Assembly: GCF_902832845.1 (NCBI RefSeq)
Contig: NZ_CADFDB010000004.1
Span: forward strand, 310,001 to 374,000
DNA length: 64,000 bases
Direction of reading: 5' to 3'
Origin: Burkholderia metallica
Lineage (GTDB): Bacteria > Pseudomonadota > Gammaproteobacteria > Burkholderiales > Burkholderiaceae
The translations under genes were made by a program, and so were the position numbers. This document shows, one piece after another, positions 10,269 to 18,968 of this stretch. Position 1 is the stretch's first letter; every line of letters starts with the position of its first letter. The notes beneath the pieces are model-generated. The model was not told where the DNA came from, did not search any database, and saw only the letters and a program-made list of their open reading frames with translations.

Positions 10269-10664
10269 GGGCGTGTCTCCTTCTTTCCCCTGCAAGCCGT
10301 GAGGCCGGGCGTATGGCCCGTTGTAGATATCAGTCAGGCCAACAGCCTACGCAATCGCCACGCGCTAGGCGAGGGGGCAGCGTAGAGGGTTCCCTCTGAG
10401 GACAGGGTTTCTACGGAAGCCGCGCGGCGCGGGGCCGGGCGGTGCGGCCCTGTTTTACGGGCACGGTTGGCGCGCGGTGCGTCGCGCGCCAGCGGCCGGG
10501 GGCGTTTCAAACCGGGAGGGCAGAATTCCGTGTGCGGACGCGCCGCCAGGCCGCGCCCGACCGAGCGCCGGTGCGGCACGCTGCGCCGGGCCGCCCGGGG
10601 CCGATGCAAAGTCGACGCGAACCTACGGCGCGGCACCACCGCCGTGTCGCGTCGCCCGGAAACG
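10269..10664. other. Gene-free stretch between dacB and the hydroxylase gene
   Basis: About 400 bp. The only structure I see is a perfect 9-bp GC hairpin (10468-10476 with 10483-10491) without a T-run on either strand, 175 bp beyond the dacB stop. It presumably also contains the promoter for the membrane hydroxylase gene, but no convincing boxes are visible. Confidence 0.4.
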
Positions 10665-12197
10665 TCAGTGCGCGCCCGCGTAGATCCATTCGAGCAGCGA
10701 GTCGTGCGCGGCGCGCGCGCCTTCCGCGTGGTCGTTGTTGATGAAGCTGACGACGATGTAGCTCTGGCCGTCGGCGCCGGCGACGTAGCCGGCGATCGCG
10801 CGCACGTCGCGCAGCGTGCCGGTCTTGATGTGCGCGTTGCCGAGCACGCCGGCATTGGTGAGGCGGTTCTTCATCGTGCCGTCGATGCCGGCGATCGGCA
10901 GCGAATCGACGAAGGTCTGCGCGACCGGGCTCGCGTTCGCGGCCTGCAGCAGCGCGGCCAGCGACAGCGCGCTCACGTGCTCTTCGCGCGACAGGCCCGA
11001 GCCGTTCTCGAGCACGAGGTCGGGCATCGCGATGCCGTTCTTCTGCAGGAACGCCTGGATCACGCGGCTCGACTGCTCGGGCGTCGCGGGCGGCTTGCCG
11101 CCGACCGCGCCGATCGTCAGGAACAGGTTGCGCGCCATCACGTTGTTGCTGAACTTGTTGATGTCGTAGACGATGCTGCCGAGCACCGGGCTGTGATGCA
11201 CGGCGAGCGGCCGCGCGTTGGCGGGCACCTTGCCTTCGCTCACCGGCCCCGCGATCGTGCCGCCGTCCTGCTGCCACAGTGCGAGGAAGCCGCGCGCGAA
11301 GAACGTCGTGTGATCGAGGATCGCGAGGTTGGTCGTGTGCGCGCCGCATCGCAGCGGGTAGTCGCCGGCGAACGAGGCGGTCATGATCCCGCCGCCGGCC
11401 GTCAGCGTCGGGCGTGCGGCTGCGGCGGCCGCGCTGCACGAGCCCGAGCCTTCGACCAGCTGGTTGTCGATCGACAGGTTCGCGAGCGGCGGCAGCACGT
11501 CGACGGCGACCTTGCCGTCGTCGCCCGGGGTGACCGTGAACGACACGGCCTTGAATGCGTACAGCAGCGGATCGGGGCCGACGTTGTACGGTGCGCTCGC
11601 GTCGTCGTCGAACGAAGGGAGATCGCGCGTCGACGCCGCGAAGTAGCTCTTGTCGAGTACGAGGCCGCCGGCCACGCGCTTGACGCCGGCCTTGCGCAGC
11701 TTGTCGACGAGGTCGATCAGCTCTTCGGGCACGAGCTTCGGATCGCCGGTGCCCTTGATGTACAGGTTGCCCTGCAGCGTGCCGTCGGGGTCGACCGTGC
11801 CGTCCGTGTAGGCGGTCGTGCGCCAGCGATAGTCGGGGCCGAGGATCGACAGGCCCGAGAAGGTCGTCACGAGCTTCATCGTCGACGCGGGCAGCATCGG
11901 CCGGCTCGCGTTCCACGCGATCAGCGGCTCCGGATCGCCGACGCGCTCGACGACGACGCTCATCGCCGACGCCGGCACCTTCGCGCGCTGCAGCGCGACG
12001 AGCACGGACGCCGGCAGGCCGGCCGCGCGCGCGGCCGGCGACACGACGGCCGTCTTGTGCGCTTCCTTGTGGGTTTTCTTGCGTGCCTGCGCGGCGGGCG
12101 CGAATGCGAGGGCCGTGCAGGTGGCGACGATGGCGGCGGCCCGCAGGCAGACGCGGGCGCGGGGGGCGAACCGGTTGGACAGATCGGAAATCGGCAT
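10665..12197 (-). CDS. dacB: D-alanyl-D-alanine carboxypeptidase/endopeptidase (PBP4 type)
   Basis: Periplasmic class C penicillin-binding protein that trims or cleaves peptidoglycan cross-links. 510 residues. An N-terminal signal peptide ends at AAQA (about residue 38). The active-site serine motif is ASTMK (Ser105, Lys108), then a long inserted domain typical of PBP4, the SNN motif in KFSNNVMARNL, and KTG in HIKTGTLRD near the C-terminus. The start at 12197 gives the clean signal peptide, although no strong ribosome site precedes it; an in-frame ATG farther upstream exists. It is divergent from the two-component genes, sharing a 185-bp intergenic region. Confidence 0.93.
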   Translation of the reverse strand: MPISDLSNRFAPRARVCLRAAAIVATCTALAFAPAAQARKKTHKEAHKTAVVSPAARAAGLPASVLVALQRAKVPASAMSVVVERVGDPEPLIAWNASRPMLPASTMKLVTTFSGLSILGPDYRWRTTAYTDGTVDPDGTLQGNLYIKGTGDPKLVPEELIDLVDKLRKAGVKRVAGGLVLDKSYFAASTRDLPSFDDDASAPYNVGPDPLLYAFKAVSFTVTPGDDGKVAVDVLPPLANLSIDNQLVEGSGSCSAAAAAARPTLTAGGGIMTASFAGDYPLRCGAHTTNLAILDHTTFFARGFLALWQQDGGTIAGPVSEGKVPANARPLAVHHSPVLGSIVYDINKFSNNVMARNLFLTIGAVGGKPPATPEQSSRVIQAFLQKNGIAMPDLVLENGSGLSREEHVSALSLAALLQAANASPVAQTFVDSLPIAGIDGTMKNRLTNAGVLGNAHIKTGTLRDVRAIAGYVAGADGQSYIVVSFINNDHAEGARAAHDSLLEWIYAGAH

Positions 12198-12382
12198 GGG
12201 CAAATACGGGAGAAGCACGGCGTTCGGGCAGGGCGCGCGCGGCGCCAAAGCGCACATTGTAGAGACAAGTCCGGACAGCTCCCTTGCAATCCGCCTTTCT
12301 GTTGCATTGCACGGTGCCGCGTGCGGGGTTCGCGGCGCTACAATGGTCGGCGTGTCCGACTGCCCGATGGAAGCCTGTCCCG

Positions 12383-13045
12383 ATGCGGATTCTGCTTGTC
12401 GAAGATGATCGAATGATTGCCGAAGGCGTGCGCAAGGCGCTGCGCTCGGACGGCTTTGCAGTCGACTGGGTGCAGGACGGCGACGCCGCACTGACGGCGC
12501 TCGGCGGCGAGACGTACGACCTGCTGCTGCTCGATCTCGGGCTGCCGAAGCGCGACGGCATCGACGTGCTGCGCACGCTGCGCGCACGCGGCCTCGCGCT
12601 GCCGGTGCTGATCGTCACCGCGCGCGACGCGGTGGCCGATCGCGTGAAGGGGCTCGACGCCGGCGCCGACGATTACCTCGTCAAGCCGTTCGACCTCGAT
12701 GAACTGGGCGCGCGGATGCGCGCGCTGATCCGCCGCCAGGCCGGGCGCAGCGAATCGCTGATCCGGCACGGCGCGCTGACGCTCGATCCCGCTTCGCACC
12801 AGGTCACGCTCGACGGCGCGCCCGTCGCGCTGTCAGCGCGCGAGTTCGCGCTGCTCGAGGCGCTGCTCGCGCGGCCGGGCGCGGTGCTGTCGAAGAGCCA
12901 GCTCGAGGAGAAGATGTACGGCTGGGGCGAGGAGATCGGCAGCAACACGGTCGAGGTCTACATCCACGCACTGCGCAAGAAGCTCGGCTCGGACCTGATT
13001 CGCAACGTGCGCGGGCTCGGCTACATGGTCGTCAAGGAAAGCTGA
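12383..13045 (+). CDS. OmpR/PhoB-family response regulator
   Basis: DNA-binding half of a two-component system. 220 residues: receiver domain with acidic pocket Asp8/Asp9, phospho-acceptor Asp51 in LLLLDLGLP, switch Thr in IVTARD and Lys in DYLVKPFD; then a winged-helix domain ending NTVEVYIHALRKKLG and VRGLGYMV. Best resembles the QseB/PmrA subgroup. The start at MRILLVEDD was chosen over an upstream ATG that adds unrelated residues. The kinase gene begins 3 bases after its stop. The TTAAG boxes at 14423-14460 fit the PmrA-type recognition pattern, making the downstream protease gene a likely target. Confidence 0.93.
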   Translation: MRILLVEDDRMIAEGVRKALRSDGFAVDWVQDGDAALTALGGETYDLLLLDLGLPKRDGIDVLRTLRARGLALPVLIVTARDAVADRVKGLDAGADDYLVKPFDLDELGARMRALIRRQAGRSESLIRHGALTLDPASHQVTLDGAPVALSAREFALLEALLARPGAVLSKSQLEEKMYGWGEEIGSNTVEVYIHALRKKLGSDLIRNVRGLGYMVVKES

Positions 13046-13048
13046 CGC

Positions 13049-14395
13049 GTGAGGTCGATTCGTCATCAATTGCTGATCTGGCTGCTCGCGATCGTCGTCG
13101 CGGGCGTGGGCATCGCGGGCTGGCTCATCTACCGGCAGGCGCTCGCGGAGGCGAACGAACTGTTCGACTACCAGCTGCAGGAAATCGCCGCGGCGCTGCC
13201 GTCGGAGCCGTTCTCGCAGGTGTTCGGCTCGCGCACCAACGGCGACGAAGGCATCGTGATCCAGATCTGGAATCGCAACGGCGTGCTGATGTACTTCTCG
13301 CATCCGCGTGCGCCGATCGCGCCGCGCGCGGAGCTCGGCTTCTCGACCGAGCGCACCGATCGCGGCGAATGGCGCGTGTACGGTGCGATCGTTGGCGACA
13401 ACGTCGTGCAGCTCGCGCAGCCGGTGTCGGTGCGCAACCGGCTGGCGGCGAACGTCGCGCTGCGCACGCTGTGGCCGCTGATCGTGCTGCTGCCGTTCCT
13501 CGGCGCGGCCGTGTGGGTGATCGTCGGGCGCGGGCTCGCGCCGCTCGGCCGCGTGACGCGCGCGGTCGAGGCGCGCCGGCCGGAAGCGCTCGATCCGCTG
13601 CCCGATGCGCGCCTGCCGCTCGAAGTGCAGCCGCTCGTGCGCGCGCTGAACGGGCTGCTCGCGCGGCTGTCGGCCGCGCTCGACACGCAGAAGGCGTTCG
13701 TGGCCGACGCCGCGCACGAACTGCGCACGCCGCTCGCGGCCGTGCAGATCCAGGCGCAGCTCGTCGCCCGCGCGAAGGACGACGCGTCGCGCCGCGAGGC
13801 GGTGGCGGATCTACAGGACGGCGTGTCGCGCGCGACGCGTCTCACCGAGCAACTGCTTGCGCTCGCACGCGCCGAACCGGATGGCGCGACGATGCGCGAG
13901 CCGGTCGACCTGCAGTCGCTGCTCGCCGAATGCGTGGCCGCGCTCGCCCCGCTCGCGCAGCGGCGCGGCATCGATCTCGGCTTCGAGGAAACGCGTGCGG
14001 CAAGCGTCGTCGCCGACGTCGGCGCGCTGCGCGTGATGTTCGGCAACCTGCTCGACAACGCGGTGAAGTACACGCCGGACGGCGGCCGCATCGACGTGTC
14101 GCTGACCCGCGACGCGGCCGGCCGCGCATGCGTGCAGATCGGCGACAGCGGGCCGGGCATTCCGGCCGACGAGCGCGAGCGCGTGTTCGACCGCTTCTAC
14201 CGCGACAGCTCGGCGCGGGCGCGCACCGACGTGGCGGGCAGCGGGCTCGGGCTCGCGATCGTCAAGCGCGTGGCCGCGCAGCAGGGCGCGACGGTGTCGC
14301 TCGGCGACGCGGCCGCGGGCGGCCTGCTCGTCAGCGTCGTGTTCCGCGATGCCGAAATGCCGGCCGAGGCGCCGCAATCGTCGGCATCGGCCTGA
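13049..14395 (+). CDS. Sensor histidine kinase (QseC/PmrB-like)
   Basis: Inner-membrane sensor partner of the preceding regulator. 448 residues. It begins at a GTG, the only suitable start. Transmembrane segments lie at the very N-terminus (LLIWLLAIVVAGVGIAGWLIY) and near residues 144-166 (LWPLIVLLPFLGAAVWVIVG), enclosing a periplasmic sensor domain of ~120 residues. A HAMP-like linker leads to the H-box ADAAHELRTPL with His223, then NLLDNAVKYTP, GDSGPGIP and GSGLGLAIVKR of the ATPase domain. The periplasmic part has no obvious acidic iron-binding ExxE cluster, so the signal cannot be read from sequence. Confidence 0.92.
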   Translation: MRSIRHQLLIWLLAIVVAGVGIAGWLIYRQALAEANELFDYQLQEIAAALPSEPFSQVFGSRTNGDEGIVIQIWNRNGVLMYFSHPRAPIAPRAELGFSTERTDRGEWRVYGAIVGDNVVQLAQPVSVRNRLAANVALRTLWPLIVLLPFLGAAVWVIVGRGLAPLGRVTRAVEARRPEALDPLPDARLPLEVQPLVRALNGLLARLSAALDTQKAFVADAAHELRTPLAAVQIQAQLVARAKDDASRREAVADLQDGVSRATRLTEQLLALARAEPDGATMREPVDLQSLLAECVAALAPLAQRRGIDLGFEETRAASVVADVGALRVMFGNLLDNAVKYTPDGGRIDVSLTRDAAGRACVQIGDSGPGIPADERERVFDRFYRDSSARARTDVAGSGLGLAIVKRVAAQQGATVSLGDAAAGGLLVSVVFRDAEMPAEAPQSSASA

Positions 14396-14422
14396 AGCCG
14401 GCGCCGCGCGCGCCGGCGGTCG

Positions 14423-14460
14423 CTTAAGCCCCGCTTAAGGCGGATTAAGCCTCCTTTAAG
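14423..14460. promoter_or_regulatory. Four tandem (C/T/A)TTAAG boxes before htrA
   Basis: CTTAAG at 14423-14428 and 14434-14439, ATTAAG at 14444-14449 and TTTAAG at 14455-14460. Gaps are 5, 4 and 5 bases, so the boxes recur about once per helical turn. The first pair, CTTAAG-N5-CTTAAG, matches the known PmrA-type direct repeat. They lie between the kinase stop and the htrA start; the last box ends 43 bases before the ATG, where a promoter -35 region would be. Confidence 0.75.
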
Positions 14461-14503
14461 TCAGGGTCGTTACGCTGCGTCCTAACAAAGAGGAGGTCCT
14501 ACG

Positions 14504-15988
14504 ATGAATACCCGATTCCTTGCGCGCGGCGCCGTCGCGGTCGCCGTGGCGGCCGCCCTGTCCGCCGGCTATGTGGCCGGCACCCGCCGCGCCGATCCGC
14601 AGATCATCACGCCCGCGCAGGCAGCTGCGCTGATGCCGGCCGAAGCAGCCGCGAAGACCGGCATCCCCGATTTCTCCGGGCTCGTCGAGACCTATGGTCC
14701 GGCGGTCGTGAACATCAGCGCGAAGCACGTCGTGAAGCAGGTGTCGCGGCGCGTGCCGCAGCCGCAACTGCCGATCGATCCGAGCGATCCGTTCTACCAG
14801 TTCTTCAAGCACTTCTACGGCCAGGTGCCGGGCATGGGCGGCGACGCGCAGCCGGACGACCAGCCGAGCGCGAGCCTCGGTTCCGGGTTCGTCATCAGCT
14901 CCGACGGGTACATCCTCACCAATGCGCACGTGATCGACGGCGCGAACGTCGTCACGGTGAAGCTGACCGACAAGCGCGAATACAAGGCGAAGGTCGTCGG
15001 CTCCGACAAGCAGTCCGACGTCGCGGTGCTGAAGATCGACGCGAGCGGCCTGCCGACCGTGAAGATCGGCGATCCGGCGCAGAGCAAGGTCGGCCAGTGG
15101 GTTGTCGCGATCGGTTCGCCGTACGGCTTCGACAACACGGTCACGTCGGGCATCATCAGCGCGAAGTCGCGTGCGCTGCCGGACGAGAACTACACGCCGT
15201 TCATCCAGACCGACGTGCCGGTGAACCCCGGCAACTCGGGCGGCCCGCTGTTCAACCTGCAGGGCGAGGTGATCGGCATCAACTCGATGATCTACTCGCA
15301 GACGGGCGGCTTCCAGGGCCTGTCGTTCGCGATCCCGATCAACGAGGCGATCAAGGTGAAGGACGAGCTCGTGAAGACGGGCCACGTGAGCCGCGGCCGC
15401 CTCGGCGTCGCCGTGCAGGGGCTGAACCAGACGCTCGCAAGCTCGTTCGGACTGCAGAAGCCCGACGGCGCGCTCGTCAGCTCGGTCGATCCGAACGGCC
15501 CGGCCGCGAAGGCCGGCCTGCAGCCGGGCGACGTGATCCTGTCGGTCAACGGCTCGCCGGTCGCCGATTCGACGTCGCTGCCCGCGCAGATCGCGAACCT
15601 GAAGCCGGGTTCGACGGCCGACCTGCAAATCTGGCGCGACAAGTCGAAGAAGTCGATCAGCGTGACGCTCGGCGCAATGGCCGACGCGAAGCTCGCGTCG
15701 AACGACGGCGGCCCGGTCGAGCAGGGGCGCCTGGGCGTGGCGGTGCGTCCGCTGTCGCCGCAGGAGCGCAGTGCCGACAGCCTGTCGCACGGGCTGATCG
15801 TGCAGCAGGCCAGCGGGCCGGCCGCCAACGCGGGCATCCAGCCCGGCGACGTGATCCTCGCGGTCAACGGTCGCCCGGTCACGAGCCCCGAGCAGCTGCG
15901 CGACGCGGTCAAGGGAGCGGGCAACAGTCTTGCTCTGCTGATCCAGCGCGATAATGCACAGATCTTCGTGCCGGTCGACCTGAGCTGA
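14504..15988 (+). CDS. htrA: HtrA/DegP-family periplasmic serine protease with two PDZ domains
   Basis: Envelope quality-control protease/chaperone. 494 residues: an N-terminal hydrophobic signal or anchor (residues ~8-27), a trypsin-like domain with catalytic His142 (TNAHVID), Asp172 (SDVAVLKID) and Ser245 (GNSGGP), then two PDZ domains (about 300-385 with AGLQPGDVILSVNG, and 405-490 with AGIQPGDVILAVNG). A strong AAGAGGAGG site precedes the ATG. It lies 108 bp behind the two-component genes and behind the TTAAG array, so it is probably both co-transcribed and separately activated. From memory, the equivalent B. cenocepacia protease is needed for heat and osmotic stress survival. Confidence 0.95.
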   Translation: MNTRFLARGAVAVAVAAALSAGYVAGTRRADPQIITPAQAAALMPAEAAAKTGIPDFSGLVETYGPAVVNISAKHVVKQVSRRVPQPQLPIDPSDPFYQFFKHFYGQVPGMGGDAQPDDQPSASLGSGFVISSDGYILTNAHVIDGANVVTVKLTDKREYKAKVVGSDKQSDVAVLKIDASGLPTVKIGDPAQSKVGQWVVAIGSPYGFDNTVTSGIISAKSRALPDENYTPFIQTDVPVNPGNSGGPLFNLQGEVIGINSMIYSQTGGFQGLSFAIPINEAIKVKDELVKTGHVSRGRLGVAVQGLNQTLASSFGLQKPDGALVSSVDPNGPAAKAGLQPGDVILSVNGSPVADSTSLPAQIANLKPGSTADLQIWRDKSKKSISVTLGAMADAKLASNDGGPVEQGRLGVAVRPLSPQERSADSLSHGLIVQQASGPAANAGIQPGDVILAVNGRPVTSPEQLRDAVKGAGNSLALLIQRDNAQIFVPVDLS

Positions 15989-16091
15989 CCGGTCGCGGCC
16001 GCGGCCGGCCAGGCCGGCTGCGGCGGGCGCCGACGTCGTTCGAATGCGCGACGATGCGCGCTGTATGTGTTCCGACCCCAAGGAGAGAGCC

Positions 16092-16529
16092 ATGCAATAT
16101 CTACGCAACGTGTCCCGATTTGCCGTCGCCGCGGCGCTGGCCGCCGGCCTCGCAGCCGGCGCGACCGGCGCGTACGCGCAGTCGGACGGTCTGCCCGACG
16201 CGATCCAGCAGGGCGACGTGTCCTTCGTGTCAGGCGGTATCGGGAAAGACCAGTCGACGGCGTTCGAGCGCAACGAAGCCGCGTGGCCGCTGGCGCTGCG
16301 CTTCACCGGCAAGGGCGGCGAGTTCCTGGCCGATGTTCATGTGCGGATCGTCGACGGCAAGGGCGCCGAGGTGCTGAAGGCCGACGCGCGCGGGCCGTAC
16401 ATGCTCGTGAAACTGCCGCCGGGGCGCTACACGGTGCATGCGTCCTACCAGGGTAGCGACGAGTCCCGTGCCGTCACGGTCGGTGCCAAGGGCGGCGCGA
16501 AAGCCGCGTTCCAGTGGAGCGCGCAGTAA
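16092..16529 (+). CDS. Small secreted protein with carboxypeptidase-regulatory-like fold
   Basis: 145-residue predicted periplasmic protein of unknown role. The start has a near-ideal AAGGAGAGAG site. A signal peptide runs to about AYAQ (residue ~31). The mature part contains ADVHVRIVDGKG, GPYMLVKLPPGRYTVHASYQG and VTVGAKGGAKAAFQW, a beta-sandwich pattern like the carboxypeptidase regulatory-like or transthyretin-like domains often found on envelope proteins. It lies 103 bp after htrA on the same strand and is closed by the terminator at 16588, so it may be the last gene of the envelope-stress unit. No catalytic residues are evident. Confidence 0.8.
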   Translation: MQYLRNVSRFAVAAALAAGLAAGATGAYAQSDGLPDAIQQGDVSFVSGGIGKDQSTAFERNEAAWPLALRFTGKGGEFLADVHVRIVDGKGAEVLKADARGPYMLVKLPPGRYTVHASYQGSDESRAVTVGAKGGAKAAFQWSAQ

Positions 16530-16587
16530 CGCGCCGCGTGCGGCCCGGGCCCGGGCCGCGCAATCGGACGAAGTTTCGCCCATAATG

Positions 16588-16616
16588 AAAGCCACGGCCG
16601 CGTGCCGTGGCTTTTT
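16588..16616 (+). terminator. Intrinsic terminator
   Basis: Stem AAAGCCACGGC (16588-16598) pairs perfectly with 16604-16614 around a 5-base loop, with TTTTT at 16612-16616. It ends the htrA-small protein unit just before the DUF427 gene. Confidence 0.9.
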
Positions 16617-16658
16617 CGTTTCCTGCCCCCGGCCCGCCGGCCGCCCGAAGGAGAAACG

Positions 16659-17018
16659 ATGTCCGATCCAGCCGACCCTCGACTCGAAATCGTGCCGAAC
16701 CGTCATCGCGTGCGCGTGATCCATCGCGGCATCACGTACGCCGATTCGCAGGGCGCGCTGACCGTGCGCGAAACGGGCCTGCCGGACATCCACTACCTGC
16801 CGCGCAAGGACGTCAACATGCGTCGGCTCGTGAAATCGGCCGTCACGTCGGCCTGCCCGGTCAGGGGGAAGGCCGTGCATTTCGACTTGCAGACGGAAGA
16901 CGGCATGGTCGAGAACGCCGCATGGAGTTACGAGGAACCGAAGGAGGGGGCGTCCGCGCTCGCGAGCTACGTCGCCTTCGATGCCGCACGGATCGACAGC
17001 CTCGTCGAGACGTCCTGA
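16659..17018 (+). CDS. DUF427-family protein
   Basis: 119 residues of the DUF427 family, small beta-rich cytosolic proteins whose biochemical role is not established. The recognisable pattern is VRVIHRGITYADSQGALTVRETGLPDIHYLPRKDV followed by KAVHFDL and ENAAWSYEEP. An AAGGAGAAACG ribosome site precedes the ATG. It starts 43 bases after a terminator, so its promoter must lie within or just after that hairpin or depend on read-through. The CoxG-like gene follows 28 bp later and is likely co-transcribed. Confidence 0.85.
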   Translation: MSDPADPRLEIVPNRHRVRVIHRGITYADSQGALTVRETGLPDIHYLPRKDVNMRRLVKSAVTSACPVRGKAVHFDLQTEDGMVENAAWSYEEPKEGASALASYVAFDAARIDSLVETS

Positions 17019-17046
17019 TGCGGCGCGCGTTCGTCGGGGAGGCGTC

Positions 17047-17754
17047 ATGGAACTGAACGACACATTACGCGTACCGCTCGCGCCGCCGGTCGTGCGGGAG
17101 GCGTTCGAGGATCTCGCGCTGCTGCGCGCGAGCTTCGACCATTGCGAATCCTTCGTGAAGCTGGCGCCCGGCGCGTTCGCGCTGACGATCACGGTCGCGC
17201 TCGGCCCGCTGCGCGCCCGCTACGACGTGCGTGCGCATGCGGCGGCCGAGCGGGGCGACGCGGAAGGGCAACCGCGCCGCGTGCTCAACTTCAAGGCGCG
17301 GGCCGACGGGCTCGGCGCGCTGCGCGGTCAGGTCGAACTCGTGCTGAGGCCGGACGACGACGCGAACGCCACGTGCATCGAGTACGTGGTCTGGGCGACG
17401 GCGAGCGGGCCGCTCACCGAGCTGCCCGGGCGGCAGATCGAAAATGCGCTGCGCGAATGGACCGACGATTTCTTCCGCGAATTCTGCGCGGTCGTCCAGG
17501 CGAAGCACGGGCTCGCGCCGAATCGCGCGCGCTCGGCCGCGCCGCGGCGCCAGCACGTGTTTCTGCGGCCGGCGGCGCTGGTGGCCGCGACCAAGCGCTC
17601 GCTGCCGCCGCATCTCGGCGGCGCGTTGACCGGGCGTGCCGCCAGTGCGCTCCCGCATCGCGGTTCCGGCACGGTGCCCGTCTGGGCGTGGGCCGCGATG
17701 ATCGTTTTCGTCGCGCTGTTGCTTTACGCGGCGCGCTGGATCAACGGCGGCTGA
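17047..17754 (+). CDS. CoxG-like SRPBCC protein with C-terminal membrane anchor
   Basis: 235 residues. The N-terminal ~150 residues read like the carbon-monoxide-dehydrogenase subunit G / polyketide-cyclase fold (VPLAPPVVREAFEDLALLRASF, CESFVKLAPGAFALTITVALGPLRARY, WATASGPLTELPGRQIENALREW). The C-terminus has a basic/proline linker and one transmembrane helix (VPVWAWAAMIVFVALLLYAARW). CoxG proteins help recruit or mature molybdenum CO dehydrogenase, but no cox genes are in this window, so its partner is unknown. GGGGAGG precedes the ATG at 17047. Confidence 0.82.
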   Translation: MELNDTLRVPLAPPVVREAFEDLALLRASFDHCESFVKLAPGAFALTITVALGPLRARYDVRAHAAAERGDAEGQPRRVLNFKARADGLGALRGQVELVLRPDDDANATCIEYVVWATASGPLTELPGRQIENALREWTDDFFREFCAVVQAKHGLAPNRARSAAPRRQHVFLRPAALVAATKRSLPPHLGGALTGRAASALPHRGSGTVPVWAWAAMIVFVALLLYAARWINGG

Positions 17755-17796
17755 GCGGCCGGCCGGTTTCCCGGCAACGTGCGCCCGCCGCGCGCG

Positions 17797-18816
17797 TTAC
17801 CGCATCGCGTCGGCGCCCGTCACTACACCCGCGCCGCGAAATTCCCTTCGATACGCCGACGGCGACGTGCCGAGCGCGCCCGCGAAATGCTGGCGCAGCG
17901 ACACGCTCGACCCGTAGCCGGCCGCCTGCGCGATCGCATCGATCGACTGCCCGGTGGTTTCCAGCAGATGCTGCGCGCGCGCCAGCCGCTCGGCCTGCAA
18001 CCATGCGGTGACGGTCGTGCCGGTGGCCTGGCGGAAGTGGCGCGTGAACGTGCGCCGGCTCATCAGCACGCGTTCGGCGAGCGAATCGACGCTGTGCGCG
18101 ACGTCGAGGTGTGCGCGCACCCAGTCGAGCAGGCCTGCGAGTCGCGCATCGCGCGGGTGCGCGGCGACCGGTTGCGCCACGTATTGCGCCTGCCCGCCCT
18201 GACGATGCGGCGGGATTACGAGGCGGCGCGCGATCCGGTTCGCGGCGTCCGAGCCGAAGCGCCGCCGCACGACGTGCAGGCAGCAGTCGAGCCCCGCGGC
18301 CGTGCCGGCCGACGTCATCAGGTTGCCGTCGTCCACGTACAGCACGTCCGGATCGAGCTTCACGCGCGGAAAGCGTTGCGCGAAGTCGTCGGCCCATGCC
18401 CAGTGCGTGGTGGCCGGGCGGCCGTCGAGCAGGCCGGCCGCGGCGAGCACGTACGCGCCGAGGCACAGCCCGACGAGTTGCGCGCCGCGCGCGGCGACCG
18501 CGCGGACGGCGTCGAGCAGCACGTCCGGCGGTGCTTCGTCCGGATCGCGCCAGGCCGGCACGATGACGATGTCCGCGTCGTCTAGCCCGTCGAGTCCGTA
18601 TGGCGCGGTGATCGTGAAGCCGCCGGTCGTCGACAGCGGGCCGCGCTCGGCCGAGCAGACGCGGAACTCGAATACGGGCGACGTGGCCGCATCGCGCTCG
18701 TTGCCGAACACGACGGACGGCACCGACAAGTGGAACGGGCTGATGCCGTCGTACGCGATCACGGCGACTATGGTCGGAACCGGTAGGGCGGGCCGGGCGG
18801 ACGAGGCGGCGGTCAT
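17797..18816 (-). CDS. GlxA-family transcriptional regulator (DJ-1/PfpI + AraC HTH)
   Basis: 339 residues. The N-terminal ~190 residues form a class I glutamine-amidotransferase-like (DJ-1/PfpI) domain with GLCLGAYVLAAAGLL carrying the nucleophile-elbow cysteine; the C-terminal ~100 residues are an AraC/XylS helix-turn-helix pair (SLAERVLMSRRTFTRHFRQATG, SIDAIAQAAGYGSSVSLRQHF). Such FtrA/GlxA proteins usually regulate an adjacent enzyme in nitrogen-compound metabolism. It is transcribed away from the cysteine hydrolase at 18969, sharing a 152-bp region, which makes that gene its most likely target. Confidence 0.9.
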   Translation of the reverse strand: MTAASSARPALPVPTIVAVIAYDGISPFHLSVPSVVFGNERDAATSPVFEFRVCSAERGPLSTTGGFTITAPYGLDGLDDADIVIVPAWRDPDEAPPDVLLDAVRAVAARGAQLVGLCLGAYVLAAAGLLDGRPATTHWAWADDFAQRFPRVKLDPDVLYVDDGNLMTSAGTAAGLDCCLHVVRRRFGSDAANRIARRLVIPPHRQGGQAQYVAQPVAAHPRDARLAGLLDWVRAHLDVAHSVDSLAERVLMSRRTFTRHFRQATGTTVTAWLQAERLARAQHLLETTGQSIDAIAQAAGYGSSVSLRQHFAGALGTSPSAYRREFRGAGVVTGADAMR

Positions 18817-18968
18817 GGCGGGCTCGGAAATCGCGATGGCCCGATTTTATCGAAGAATGGCTATCGGGCCACTGTCGGCATGCGCGATGCGCACCGACAA
18901 TGCATCGCATCGCGCCGCTGGCCGTCCCGTTCCGGGGCGGGGCCGCGCTCCCGGACCAGGAGCCCGCC

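Noticed and set aside
10468-10491. A GC hairpin downstream of dacB considered as its terminator.
   Set aside because: No T-run on the relevant strand and 175 bases from the stop codon.
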